NCBI GenBank assembly: GCA_022711315.1 | Contig: JAKLFG010000002.1 | Span: 1 to 64,000 of the forward strand | Length of the DNA stretch: 64,000 nt | Direction: 5' to 3' | DNA from: a bacterium | GTDB lineage: Bacteria > UBP6 > UBA1177 > JAKLFG01 | Shown: one piece after another, positions 43,518 through 51,658 of the stretch | How positions within the stretch are numbered: the first letter of the stretch is position 1 | Layout: every line of letters begins with the position of its first letter | Notes under the pieces: model-generated | The model's input: the letters and a program-made list of their open reading frames with translations, nothing else | Told to the model about the DNA's origin: nothing | Database searches by the model: none | Program-made: the position numbers and the translations under genes

Positions 43518-44996
43518 CTACCAGAGTCGGACGAGGCCGCACCCGCCGGAGGTATCGTCGGCGGGCGCGGTATCGTCGCTTGCGGGGGAGTCGTCGGTCG
43601 TATCATCGGTGTCGGGCACCTCTTCGGCAACGGCGTGGTCGTAGAGGGTGAGCGACGGATCGCCGAAATAGTTGAGCATCAGTTTGTGGTCAATGACGCG
43701 GAAGACCGTTTCATCGCCCAGTTCGTCGCGAAGGTCGGCGAAAATGCGACCCGCATAGCCGCCCTTCAGGATGCGGTCGAAGAAGAGCACCGCGGTATTG
43801 TCCTCGGCGAAGGTGCTGGTGTCGAGTGGCGCATCCTGTTCCAGCCACTTCATCGCCGAGGGGTCGGTGACGCTCGACGCGCTGATGATGCCGACCGCCG
43901 CGCCGTCGGCCATGAACCGGTGCGTTATCGATCCGGGGTCGCTCGTAAAGCCGACCAGACACGATATCGCGACGACGAACGAGGGCTGTCCCGAGGCGAT
44001 GTCGGCGCCGTCGTCGGCATCGATCATGAGCGGACTGTCGACCTCGTCGTTCTCACCCAGATCGTTGCCGTTCGTATCCTCGCGCCAGACGGTCCGCGCG
44101 ACGCCCGTCGGCATCCCGTGGCCGCCCCAGAGCACCATGCCGTAGCCCTTCTTCCACTCCGCCTTGAGGTTCTCCTGCGTCAGCGCCAACTCGTGTTCGA
44201 ACCGGCTCGGATAGTGCCCCTCGGCCTCGTAGAGCCGCGTGTAGGTGACGCCGCTGTGCGACGGCAGAATGTTGTGGATGAACCATTCGGCCGTCTCGGC
44301 CGTCTCCTTATTCTCGTGCATCGTCTGGAAGACCTTGTAGCCGTCGAACCAGATGAACGAGAGCGGGAAGAGCATCTTCTTCCGGTAGGCGGTCGCCTCC
44401 TCCGCCATCCGCATATAGCCGACGATATGCGACAGGAGCGTGTCGAGTTCGTCCAGATCGCCGAAATAGACCGGGATGCGGCCAATAGCGAGTTCCGATC
44501 CGAAGTCGATGCCGCCTTCGCCCATGTCGACCGGCAACTGCGCGAGTATGCCGTCCTCGTTGAGGTCCCACGACCCCGAGAGGTCGCCGTAATAGAGATC
44601 GGTCGGTATCTTCACGCAGGAATAGCCGGTGTCGCCACACGGGTCGGAGACGCCGTCGCCCAGCGGCTGGCCGAGCACCATCGGCACATCGCCCAGTTTC
44701 GGCGACGGATCGCCGAGGAAGAGCGCGAAATCGTACCCGGCGCGGTTGGCCACGAGCCATTCCCGTATCTTCGCGGCGCGCGCCGGACCTTTTTCATCCG
44801 CCCCGCCGTAGTCGCTCTCGGTGACCACGCGGACGGTGAAGCCGCGCTTCTCCTTCTCGGCGATGAGGTCGCCGAGCACCGCCGAACCGTTCTTGATGTG
44901 GTCGGTCGTCACGATGAGGAGTCCCTTCCCGCCGTCGACCGCCGCGAGCGGCAACGCCACCAAAAGCACCGCGAGCAACATGATCATCCGTTTCAT
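43518..44996 (-). CDS. Gingipain-like cysteine protease (peptidase C25) with a GGC C-terminal tail
   Basis: 492 residues from the ATG at 44996 (GGAGG seven bases upstream). Signal peptide ending LAAVDG, no lipobox. The C25 domain shows the catalytic His in WGGHGMP (about 292) and Cys in AISCLVG (about 345), plus SYCVKIPTDLYY-like and FADLRDEL motifs of the family. After the domain comes an Asp/Thr linker (DTDDTTDDSPASDDTAPADD) and the tail TSGGC-G-L-V-R-L-W at the very end. The lipoprotein gene ends 11 bases upstream, so the two are probably one transcript. Likely a cell-surface protease; substrate unknown. Confidence 0.85.
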   Translation of the reverse strand: MKRMIMLLAVLLVALPLAAVDGGKGLLIVTTDHIKNGSAVLGDLIAEKEKRGFTVRVVTESDYGGADEKGPARAAKIREWLVANRAGYDFALFLGDPSPKLGDVPMVLGQPLGDGVSDPCGDTGYSCVKIPTDLYYGDLSGSWDLNEDGILAQLPVDMGEGGIDFGSELAIGRIPVYFGDLDELDTLLSHIVGYMRMAEEATAYRKKMLFPLSFIWFDGYKVFQTMHENKETAETAEWFIHNILPSHSGVTYTRLYEAEGHYPSRFEHELALTQENLKAEWKKGYGMVLWGGHGMPTGVARTVWREDTNGNDLGENDEVDSPLMIDADDGADIASGQPSFVVAISCLVGFTSDPGSITHRFMADGAAVGIISASSVTDPSAMKWLEQDAPLDTSTFAEDNTAVLFFDRILKGGYAGRIFADLRDELGDETVFRVIDHKLMLNYFGDPSLTLYDHAVAEEVPDTDDTTDDSPASDDTAPADDTSGGCGLVRLW

Positions 44997-45007
44997 GGCG
45001 CCCTCCC

Positions 45008-46528
45008 TCACGGTTCGACCGCGTCGAAGGCGGAGCACTCGATCACGGTCGTGTAGTTCTCGTTGCAGCCGCAGAGTTTATCGGGGCTGTCGACCTCGAA
45101 GACCTGCATCATATAGGTTTCGTCGGTCGTCAGCGTGATATTGGCCGCCGACTGGATCTCCTCCCCCACCGCGAACGAGGTGTTGCCGCCGATGCAGTAG
45201 AGTACCGCCGAGGTGGCCGGGAGCGGCGCGAGCACCGCTGTCGGGCAGACCTTCTGGTAGGTGACGCTGTTGACCTGCTTCTCTTCAACAGAAAAGAGCT
45301 GAACGAACGCCTTCTCGCCGTCGCCGATCCCCGCGAAGAGGCACGAGGCGTCACCCTTTTCCTTCGCGTCGAGCAGCATCTGCTTATCGACGATAGCGGC
45401 GAAGTAGTTATATTTGTAATGGTTCTGCCCGCCGACCTCCTCGATCCCGCCGAGCGATTCGACCGACACCAGTTCCTGTCCCGTCGTCCCGAGCGAGGTG
45501 GAACCGATGGCGATATAGTCGCTCGCCTCGACCGCCTCTCCCGCGACCTTCACGGTGAAGGTGCCGAAACCGGCGGTGTTCTGCTGAATCCCCGCTTCGT
45601 TGATGACCCCCTTGAAGGTGTAGGTCGCGCTCGTGTCACCCGCCCCGTCGAGGAAGTCCTCCGGCAGGTCGCAGTCGAGTTTCGACACATCCTTCACCAG
45701 TTCATCCTCGTACTGCTCCTTGGTGATGGTCGCGTCGTTGAGTTTGAAGGTGCACCACTGCCCCTCGTATTCTTCGTAGCCGGTGAGTTTTGTCGGATCG
45801 AAGTCGGCGGTCAGCGCGATGTTGCCCCACGCGAGCAGGTTCTCGCCCGGCGTGAAGTCGGTGTTGTTCGCGAAGTTCACGAACAGCCGCGACTCCTCCG
45901 GCTTGTCGAGCACCGCGATCATACAGCGGCGCCACACGATGCTGTTGTCGGCGCGGTTCAGATAGGTGGTGTGGAGCAGATTCGTCCGCGCCTCAAGCGC
46001 CTCGGCGGTCGCCTCGGGCGTTTTGTCTTTTTTGATCCCTCCAAGTTTCGTCACCGGCATCCCGACTATGATCGTGTAGTAGAGGACATAACTCCCCTCC
46101 TGCTTGAGATCACCGTGCGCGCCGAAGATGATATGTTCGGTCCCGGCCAGTTCGCCGTACTGTTCCTCGTCGTCGGGATAGATGAGCCGATAGGCGGTGG
46201 GATAGTCGTTCATCGTGATGGCGATATCGCCGAGTTCGAGCGTCAGGTCCATCACCCCTTTCGTGTCGGTCTGCGCAAGAACATCTTCATAGGAATTTAT
46301 GAGTCCCTTGAATTCGAACAGCACCGTGCGTTCGGGTGTGTTGAAATCGTCGCCCGGCTTGGTCGGCGTCGCCGTGTCGGCATCGGGCGCCACCGTATCG
46401 GTATCGGTCACCGCCTCACCGTCATCCGGGGTTGTCTCATCGGTCCCAGCGGCCGGATCGTCGCCGCATCCGCTACAGAACAGGAGCGCCGCCAGCGCCC
46501 CGATCATCATGCCATGCTTTCTTTTCAT
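45008..46528 (-). CDS. Acidic-linker lipoprotein of unknown function, first gene of the protease cluster
   Basis: 506 residues from the ATG at 46528 (GGAGG six bases upstream). Lipobox LLFCSGC, a 45-residue Asp/Thr linker, then a mostly beta body with a possible internal duplication: segments beginning FEFKGLIN and YTFKGVIN both lead into an IAI/IAIGS strand. The C-terminus holds four Cys (KLCGCNENY, IECSAF). No family recognised. It precedes the gingipain-like gene by 11 bases and faces a TetR gene across a palindromic operator, so it is probably under that regulator. Confidence 0.78.
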   Translation of the reverse strand: MKRKHGMMIGALAALLFCSGCGDDPAAGTDETTPDDGEAVTDTDTVAPDADTATPTKPGDDFNTPERTVLFEFKGLINSYEDVLAQTDTKGVMDLTLELGDIAITMNDYPTAYRLIYPDDEEQYGELAGTEHIIFGAHGDLKQEGSYVLYYTIIVGMPVTKLGGIKKDKTPEATAEALEARTNLLHTTYLNRADNSIVWRRCMIAVLDKPEESRLFVNFANNTDFTPGENLLAWGNIALTADFDPTKLTGYEEYEGQWCTFKLNDATITKEQYEDELVKDVSKLDCDLPEDFLDGAGDTSATYTFKGVINEAGIQQNTAGFGTFTVKVAGEAVEASDYIAIGSTSLGTTGQELVSVESLGGIEEVGGQNHYKYNYFAAIVDKQMLLDAKEKGDASCLFAGIGDGEKAFVQLFSVEEKQVNSVTYQKVCPTAVLAPLPATSAVLYCIGGNTSFAVGEEIQSAANITLTTDETYMMQVFEVDSPDKLCGCNENYTTVIECSAFDAVEP

Positions 46529-46558
46529 CGTCGCCTCCATCACGCGGTCAAAAAAACA

Positions 46559-46582
46559 AACTAACCGAACGGTCGGTCAGTT
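46559..46582. promoter_or_regulatory. TetR operator candidate (24-bp inverted repeat)
   Basis: AACTAACCGA and TCGGTCAGTT flank a 4-base centre; nine of ten arm positions are symmetric and the core ACCGA/TCGGT is perfect. It overlaps TATAAC (46585-46580 on the minus strand), the only -10-like box before the lipoprotein gene, and lies in the divergent region shared with the TetR gene. Repression by that protein is inference. Confidence 0.65.
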
Positions 46583-46648
46583 ATACGCAATAGGCGTGCG
46601 AAACTTTTTTGTTTTATGAATTCAGATAGTTGTAAAAGACGCAAAAAC

Positions 46649-46676
46649 TTTACATCAGCAACCATCGTGGCATACT
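46649..46676 (+). promoter_or_regulatory. Possible promoter of the second tetR
   Basis: TTTACA at 46649-46654, 16 bp spacer, CATACT at 46671-46676. Transcription would begin near 46684, so the GTG at 46685 would be leaderless and the ATG at 46697 is preferred. Confidence 0.4.
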
Positions 46677-46696
46677 AGCGGACGGTGGACCGAACG

Positions 46697-47329
46697 ATGA
46701 CGAAAAAAGCAGTCGCGACAGCGCGGCCCGACGGCCGTAAAGAGAAAGGACGCAAGATACGCGAACAGATCCTTGTCGCCGCCTTGGAACTGGCCGGCGA
46801 ACAGGGCTCCGCCGCCCTCACGGCGCGCAATCTCGCCGAACGGGTCGGCATATCGAAGGCGAATCTCTACCATCATTTCAAGAATATGGCGGAGATACGG
46901 ACCGCCGCGGCCATCCACTTTCTCGACATACTCAAGCCCACCTCCTTCGAAGAACCCTATACCGATCCGCATCTTTTTCTTTCTGATCTCATCGCGGGGG
47001 TCGCCGACTTCCTCCGGTCCAACAAGAAACTGAACGCGGGCTACGGCATCATCTTCTCCAACGAGGCGCGTGTCGATCCCGGCTTTCTGCGGACCATCGA
47101 AAAGAAGGTGATGGGGCGGAAGTCCTTCGTGCGCGAAAAGATCAGAGCGATGATGGGGCTGCCGGCGGACGACCCGGAGATAGAACGGATACTGCTTGCG
47201 CTCGACATCATGCGCGAAGGGGTCATCGTCTATATCGCCGACACCAGCATGGAGACGGCGCGCTGCCGGGAGGTGTGGAACACGACGGTCGACATCCTAC
47301 TGGAACGACTTGAGAAAATAAAAATATAA
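46697..47329 (+). CDS. TetR-family regulator of the protease cluster
   Basis: 210 residues from the ATG at 46697; a GTG at 46685 would add four. A basic N-terminus (ARPDGRKEKGRKIREQ) leads into the helix-turn-helix (LTARNLAERVGISKANLYHHF, core SKANLYHHF, about residues 40-70). A helical ligand domain follows. It is divergent from the lipoprotein-gingipain-trypsin genes, with an ACCGA/TCGGT palindrome between, the standard arrangement for a TetR repressor and its target. Ligand unknown. Confidence 0.85.
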   Translation: MTKKAVATARPDGRKEKGRKIREQILVAALELAGEQGSAALTARNLAERVGISKANLYHHFKNMAEIRTAAAIHFLDILKPTSFEEPYTDPHLFLSDLIAGVADFLRSNKKLNAGYGIIFSNEARVDPGFLRTIEKKVMGRKSFVREKIRAMMGLPADDPEIERILLALDIMREGVIVYIADTSMETARCREVWNTTVDILLERLEKIKI

Positions 47330-47355
47330 CGCGACCGCTTCTTTGCCCCATTCGC

Positions 47356-47383
47356 TTGCTTTTTCATACGACATGGCTATTAT
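47356..47383 (+). promoter_or_regulatory. Promoter of the GGDEF sensor gene
   Basis: TTGCTT at 47356-47361, 16 bp spacer, TATTAT at 47378-47383; the GTG start at 47407 with GGGAGG upstream fits a short leader. Confidence 0.55.
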
Positions 47384-47406
47384 TGGAGCGTCCGAGGGAG
47401 GAATCG

Positions 47407-50400
47407 GTGTTCGTGCGCCATCTTATCGCCATCTTCACATTGCTGGTACCCTTTTGTCTGCTTGCGCTGAACCCCGACCGTCCGATAAACCACTACATCC
47501 ATGAATCGTGGATAGACAAGGACGGTCTGCCGGTCAACACCATCACCGCTATAACCCAGACCCCCGACGGCTACCTGTGGCTCGGCACCGAGGAGGGGCT
47601 CGTCCGGTTCGACGGCATCCGCTTCGTCACCTACACCGAGGAGAACACCCCCGCCTTCGCCTCGCGTCACATCATGAGTCTGCTCGTCGATCATCGCGGC
47701 ACGCTGTGGATCGGCACCTACAACGGACTCGTCCGCCATGAAGCGGGCCGCTTCTCGCGGCTGGAGGGGGCGCCGCTCCCGACGGCGGTGTTCGGCCTCG
47801 CCGGCGACCGGCGCGGCGTGTTGTGGATCGCGGCCGCCAACGGGCTCTTCTCCCTCAAGGATGAGGTCGTGACCCGCTACGGCGTCGACGACGGGTTCCC
47901 GAGCGACGAGATGTGGTCGCTCGCGATCGACCGCGAACAGGCGGTCTGGGTCTCCTCGGGACGGATCAACCTCTGCCGATTCACGCCCGATGCGAAACCC
48001 ACCTGTTTCGCCTACCCCGATCTCATCACCAAGGTCTACCTCGACCGGCGGCACCGACTCTGGATAGGCACCTACGCCGGGAGTCGCCTGCATCAGGACA
48101 CCGGGCCGGTCGTCCAGTACCTCTCTCCCGGCGTCCCACTGTACGCCGAGGTGATGCACGAGGACCGCGACGGCAACCTCTGGATCGGCTCCCGCGAACA
48201 GGAACTGGTCAAAAAATCTCCGCGCGACCGCATATTCCACAACGATGTGCTCCACGACCCCATCGGGCCGATCAAGGCGATATTCGAGGACCGCGAACGG
48301 AACCTCTGGGTCGGCACCGGCGGCAACGGCCTGCACCGCTTCTCCGACAGCCGCATCGCCGTCTACGGCCAACGGAGCGGGCTCAGCACCGACATCGTCC
48401 TGCCGGTGCAGCGCACCTCCTCGGGCGTCGTGTTCGGCACCTACGACGGCAAACTGTACCGCCTGAGCGAGAACGAACTCGAACCGGTGCCGCTCACCGG
48501 CGTCCCGCCGATCATGCTCGCGCTCACGATCATCGAGGATCGCACCGGCCTCCTGTGGGTCGGCTCGCGCGGCCAGGGGCTGATACAGGTGCCACGGCAG
48601 GGACCGGCGCGCGAATTCAAGGTGCCCTCGGAGGTCCGGTCGGTCGCGGCGCTCTACGAGGACCGGAGCGGCGCGATATGGATGGCGCTCCGCGGCGACG
48701 CACTCCTGCGCTGGGACGGCGAACGGTTCGAACGGTTCGACGACCCGAAGGATTTCTTCGCCAATGTCCACACCATCCGTGAGTCGCCGGGCGGCGATCT
48801 GTGGCTCGCGAGCGGCGCGGCCGGTCTCGCGATGCGGCGCGGCGACACCTTCATCTTCGGCGAATCGCTTTTCCGGGACGCGCTTCCCTCGCGCGCCATC
48901 CAGACCCTGCACCCCGACAGCCGCGGACTTTTGTGGATATCGACCAACGGGAGCGGCCTGTTCATCTGGAACGGCGAACGGATCACGCCGGTCAAGGTGC
49001 CTGAGGGGATGTCGGTGAGTCTGGTATACAACATCATCGAGGACCATATCGCCAACCTCTGGATGAGCACCAACCGCGGCATACTGCGGCTCGAACGGAG
49101 CGAGGTCGATCTCTACCTGCGCGGCAGCATACCGCACCTTTCGCCGCTCGTGTTCACCACCTCACACGGGCTCAAGAGCGCCGAATGCGTCGGCGGCGTC
49201 CAGCAGACGGCCGATCGCGGGAGCGACGGAAAACTCTATTTCGCGACGGTCAAGGGGCTCGCGGTCATCGACCCCGACAATCTGCCGACCAACATCATCC
49301 GGCCGCCGGTCCGCATCGAGCAGGTGGTGGTCGACAACCGGCCGCTCTCGCCCGCCGAGTTGGAGGCGCCCGATCTCGAAAAAGGGATAGCGCGCCTCGA
49401 GGTGCACTATACCGCGCTCAGTTTCATCAATCCGAGTTATATCACCTTCAAGTACAAACTGGAGGGGTTCGACCCCTTCTGGGTATCGGTAGGGAACAAC
49501 CGCGCCGCCTACTACACGAACCTGAAGCCGGGCGAATACACCTTCCGCGTCATCGCCGCGAACAGCGACGGCATCTGGAACGAGGAGGGAGCATCGTTCT
49601 CCTTCCGCATCCGGCCGCTGTTCTACCAGACCGTATGGTTCTACTTTTTCCTCACCGGGTCGGTGCTACTCTGCGGCTATCTGATATTCCTGCTCCGCGT
49701 CCGGACGATACGGGCCCAGAACCGGCGGCTCTCGTCGCTCGTCGAGGAAAAGACGCGCGACCTTACCAGCATCAACGAGCGGCTCCGCGAGATGTCGCTC
49801 ATCGACCCGCTCACCGGGTTGCGGAACCGCCGCTACTTCAGCGACATCCTCAAGGCGGAGGCGGCGAGTTACCTGCGGGCCCGGGCGCGCGTCGCGAGCG
49901 GGCTCGACCAGCGCAACATCGATCAGGACAAGGTGTGGGGCGTGTTCCTCGCCGACGCCGATTATTTCAAGCAGGTGAACGACCGGTTCGGACACGATTC
50001 GGGCGATCTGATACTGACCCAGCTGGCGACGCTCTTCCGCAACGCCGTGCGCGCCGACGATGTCGTCATCCGCTGGGGTGGCGAGGAGTTCCTCGTCGTG
50101 CTCCGGAACAGCGTCCCCGACTATCTCCCCGCGTTCGCCGAAAAACTGCGGACGCTCGTGCAGAACTCGTTCCTGCGGACCGCCGGCGGCGATCTCATCC
50201 GCAAGACCGTTTCCATCGGCTTCGTTCCGCTTCCCTTCTACCGCGCCGACCCTGAGCGGATAACGATCGAACAGGCCGTTTCCATCGCCGATCTCGGGCT
50301 CTATTACGCCAAGCAGAACGGGCGCAACCGCTCCGTTCACATCGAGGCGGGCGGTCGCATCGCCGACACCGCGCCCGAAGAGATGCAGAAGATGCTCGCC

Positions 50401-50451
50401 GACCTCGACGCGTCGGTCAGGAACGGGTTCTTCTCCATCGCGGAAAAATAA
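47407..50451 (+). CDS. Propeller-sensor diguanylate cyclase (GGDEF)
   Basis: 1014 residues from the GTG at 47407 (GGGAGGAATCG before it). Signal sequence, then about 12 two-component-regulator-propeller repeats (DGYLWLGTEEGLVRFDG type) forming two periplasmic propellers, then a Y_Y_Y domain (YKLEGFDPFWVSVGNNR, FRVIAANSDGIW). One membrane segment lies near 745, then a coiled linker and a GGDEF domain with intact WGGEEF (about 893). An extracellular signal is thus read as c-di-GMP synthesis. The last 35 bases overlap the 3' end of xseA on the other strand. Confidence 0.92.
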   Translation: MFVRHLIAIFTLLVPFCLLALNPDRPINHYIHESWIDKDGLPVNTITAITQTPDGYLWLGTEEGLVRFDGIRFVTYTEENTPAFASRHIMSLLVDHRGTLWIGTYNGLVRHEAGRFSRLEGAPLPTAVFGLAGDRRGVLWIAAANGLFSLKDEVVTRYGVDDGFPSDEMWSLAIDREQAVWVSSGRINLCRFTPDAKPTCFAYPDLITKVYLDRRHRLWIGTYAGSRLHQDTGPVVQYLSPGVPLYAEVMHEDRDGNLWIGSREQELVKKSPRDRIFHNDVLHDPIGPIKAIFEDRERNLWVGTGGNGLHRFSDSRIAVYGQRSGLSTDIVLPVQRTSSGVVFGTYDGKLYRLSENELEPVPLTGVPPIMLALTIIEDRTGLLWVGSRGQGLIQVPRQGPAREFKVPSEVRSVAALYEDRSGAIWMALRGDALLRWDGERFERFDDPKDFFANVHTIRESPGGDLWLASGAAGLAMRRGDTFIFGESLFRDALPSRAIQTLHPDSRGLLWISTNGSGLFIWNGERITPVKVPEGMSVSLVYNIIEDHIANLWMSTNRGILRLERSEVDLYLRGSIPHLSPLVFTTSHGLKSAECVGGVQQTADRGSDGKLYFATVKGLAVIDPDNLPTNIIRPPVRIEQVVVDNRPLSPAELEAPDLEKGIARLEVHYTALSFINPSYITFKYKLEGFDPFWVSVGNNRAAYYTNLKPGEYTFRVIAANSDGIWNEEGASFSFRIRPLFYQTVWFYFFLTGSVLLCGYLIFLLRVRTIRAQNRRLSSLVEEKTRDLTSINERLREMSLIDPLTGLRNRRYFSDILKAEAASYLRARARVASGLDQRNIDQDKVWGVFLADADYFKQVNDRFGHDSGDLILTQLATLFRNAVRADDVVIRWGGEEFLVVLRNSVPDYLPAFAEKLRTLVQNSFLRTAGGDLIRKTVSIGFVPLPFYRADPERITIEQAVSIADLGLYYAKQNGRNRSVHIEAGGRIADTAPEEMQKMLADLDASVRNGFFSIAEK

Positions 50452-51652
50452 CGGCCCGGACGGACCTTCGCGACCTTTTCTTTTCGACGACCGCCGTCGT
50501 TTCGCCGTCAAGGAACCGCACCGCGAAGGGATGGTCGCCATCGAGCGCGGCGAGCCGACCGACGGCGGCGCCTCCCTGCCGGATAAGCGCATAGCCCTGC
50601 TCAAGCGGTCGGAGCGGACTGCGCGTCTCCACGCGAAGCACCGCGTCGGCGAGCCGCCGCTCGGCATCGCGGTGGATGCCCCGGAGTTCCGCCGCCAGAG
50701 CGGTCGACACACCGAGGAGCCGCAGGCGCAGACGCTGGAGCCATTCGGCGGGACGCGGTATCTGCAACAACAGGCGGTCGAGCCGCATCTGCCGGTCGCG
50801 CAGGAGCGCCCGGACCTGTTCGCCCATCCACGCGGCGCGACCCGTCGCCTCCGCGAGAAGATCGACCGCGGGTCGGGTCACCAGTTCGGCCGCGGCCGAA
50901 GGGGTGGACACCGCATGACTCGCGACGAGATCGAGTATCGTCCGGTCGGTCTCATGGCCGACCGCCGCGACGACCGGCACGCGGCACGACGCCACGGCGA
51001 GCGCCAGCCGTTCCCCGTTGAAGGCGCGGAGGTCCTCCTTCGCGCCGCCGCCGCGCCCGACGATGATCGCCTCGATGCCGGGAACGGCCTGTAACGCCTC
51101 GACGCCGCGCGCCAGCATCTCCTCGGCCTGATCCCCCTGCACGAGCGCCGGGTAAAGCGTTATCTTGAGCCGCGGATAACGGTCGCGACCGACCCGGATG
51201 ATGTCGCGGATAGCGGCGCCGCCCGCCGCGGTCACGACGCCGATATGCTCGACAAGCGGCGGCAACTCCTTCTTGCGCGCCGGGTCGAACAGCCCCTGTT
51301 TTTGCAATTTGTCCTTCAGTCTCTGTATCCGTAGCGCCTCGGTCCCCTCGCCCGCCGGCAGGAAGAAACTCACGATGAGGGTGATATCGGCGCGCGCCTC
51401 GTACAGCGAGACGCGACCCCAGACGAGATAGGCGGCGTCCTCGACGAGCGCCCGGTCACCTGCTTTCTGCCCCTTGAACAGCGCGCAGCGGACCTGCGCC
51501 GTTTCGTCCTTGAGCGTGAAGTAGGTGTGTCCCGAGAGGGAGGTGTGCAGGTTGCTCACCTCGCCGCGCAGTATCACGACGCCGAAATTCGACTCGACGA
51601 CCCCCTTGAGGGCACGCACCAGTTCGGAGACCGAGAGGATACGGTCGTCCAT
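50417..51652 (-). CDS. xseA: Exodeoxyribonuclease VII large subunit
   Basis: 411 residues. N-terminal OB-fold (ILRGEVSNLHTSLSGHTYFTLKDE, key SNLHTS and HTYFTLKD) and the nuclease core with VVTAAGGAAIRDI, IIVGRGGGAKEDL and GHETDRTILDLVA. A C-terminal coiled coil is followed by a short basic tail. The start overlaps nothing but lies 6 bases after the upstream stop, so it is coupled; no strong ribosome site is seen. With XseB it degrades single-stranded DNA; xseB is not in the window. It is third in a coaX-HEAT protein-xseA operon. Confidence 0.93.
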   Translation of the reverse strand: MDDRILSVSELVRALKGVVESNFGVVILRGEVSNLHTSLSGHTYFTLKDETAQVRCALFKGQKAGDRALVEDAAYLVWGRVSLYEARADITLIVSFFLPAGEGTEALRIQRLKDKLQKQGLFDPARKKELPPLVEHIGVVTAAGGAAIRDIIRVGRDRYPRLKITLYPALVQGDQAEEMLARGVEALQAVPGIEAIIVGRGGGAKEDLRAFNGERLALAVASCRVPVVAAVGHETDRTILDLVASHAVSTPSAAAELVTRPAVDLLAEATGRAAWMGEQVRALLRDRQMRLDRLLLQIPRPAEWLQRLRLRLLGVSTALAAELRGIHRDAERRLADAVLRVETRSPLRPLEQGYALIRQGGAAVGRLAALDGDHPFAVRFLDGETTAVVEKKRSRRSVRAVIFPRWRRTRS

Positions 51653-51658
51653 GGGCGG

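Noticed and set aside
47380-49137. A 585-residue minus-strand open frame
   Set aside because: Antisense to the propeller repeats of the diguanylate cyclase; no domain pattern.
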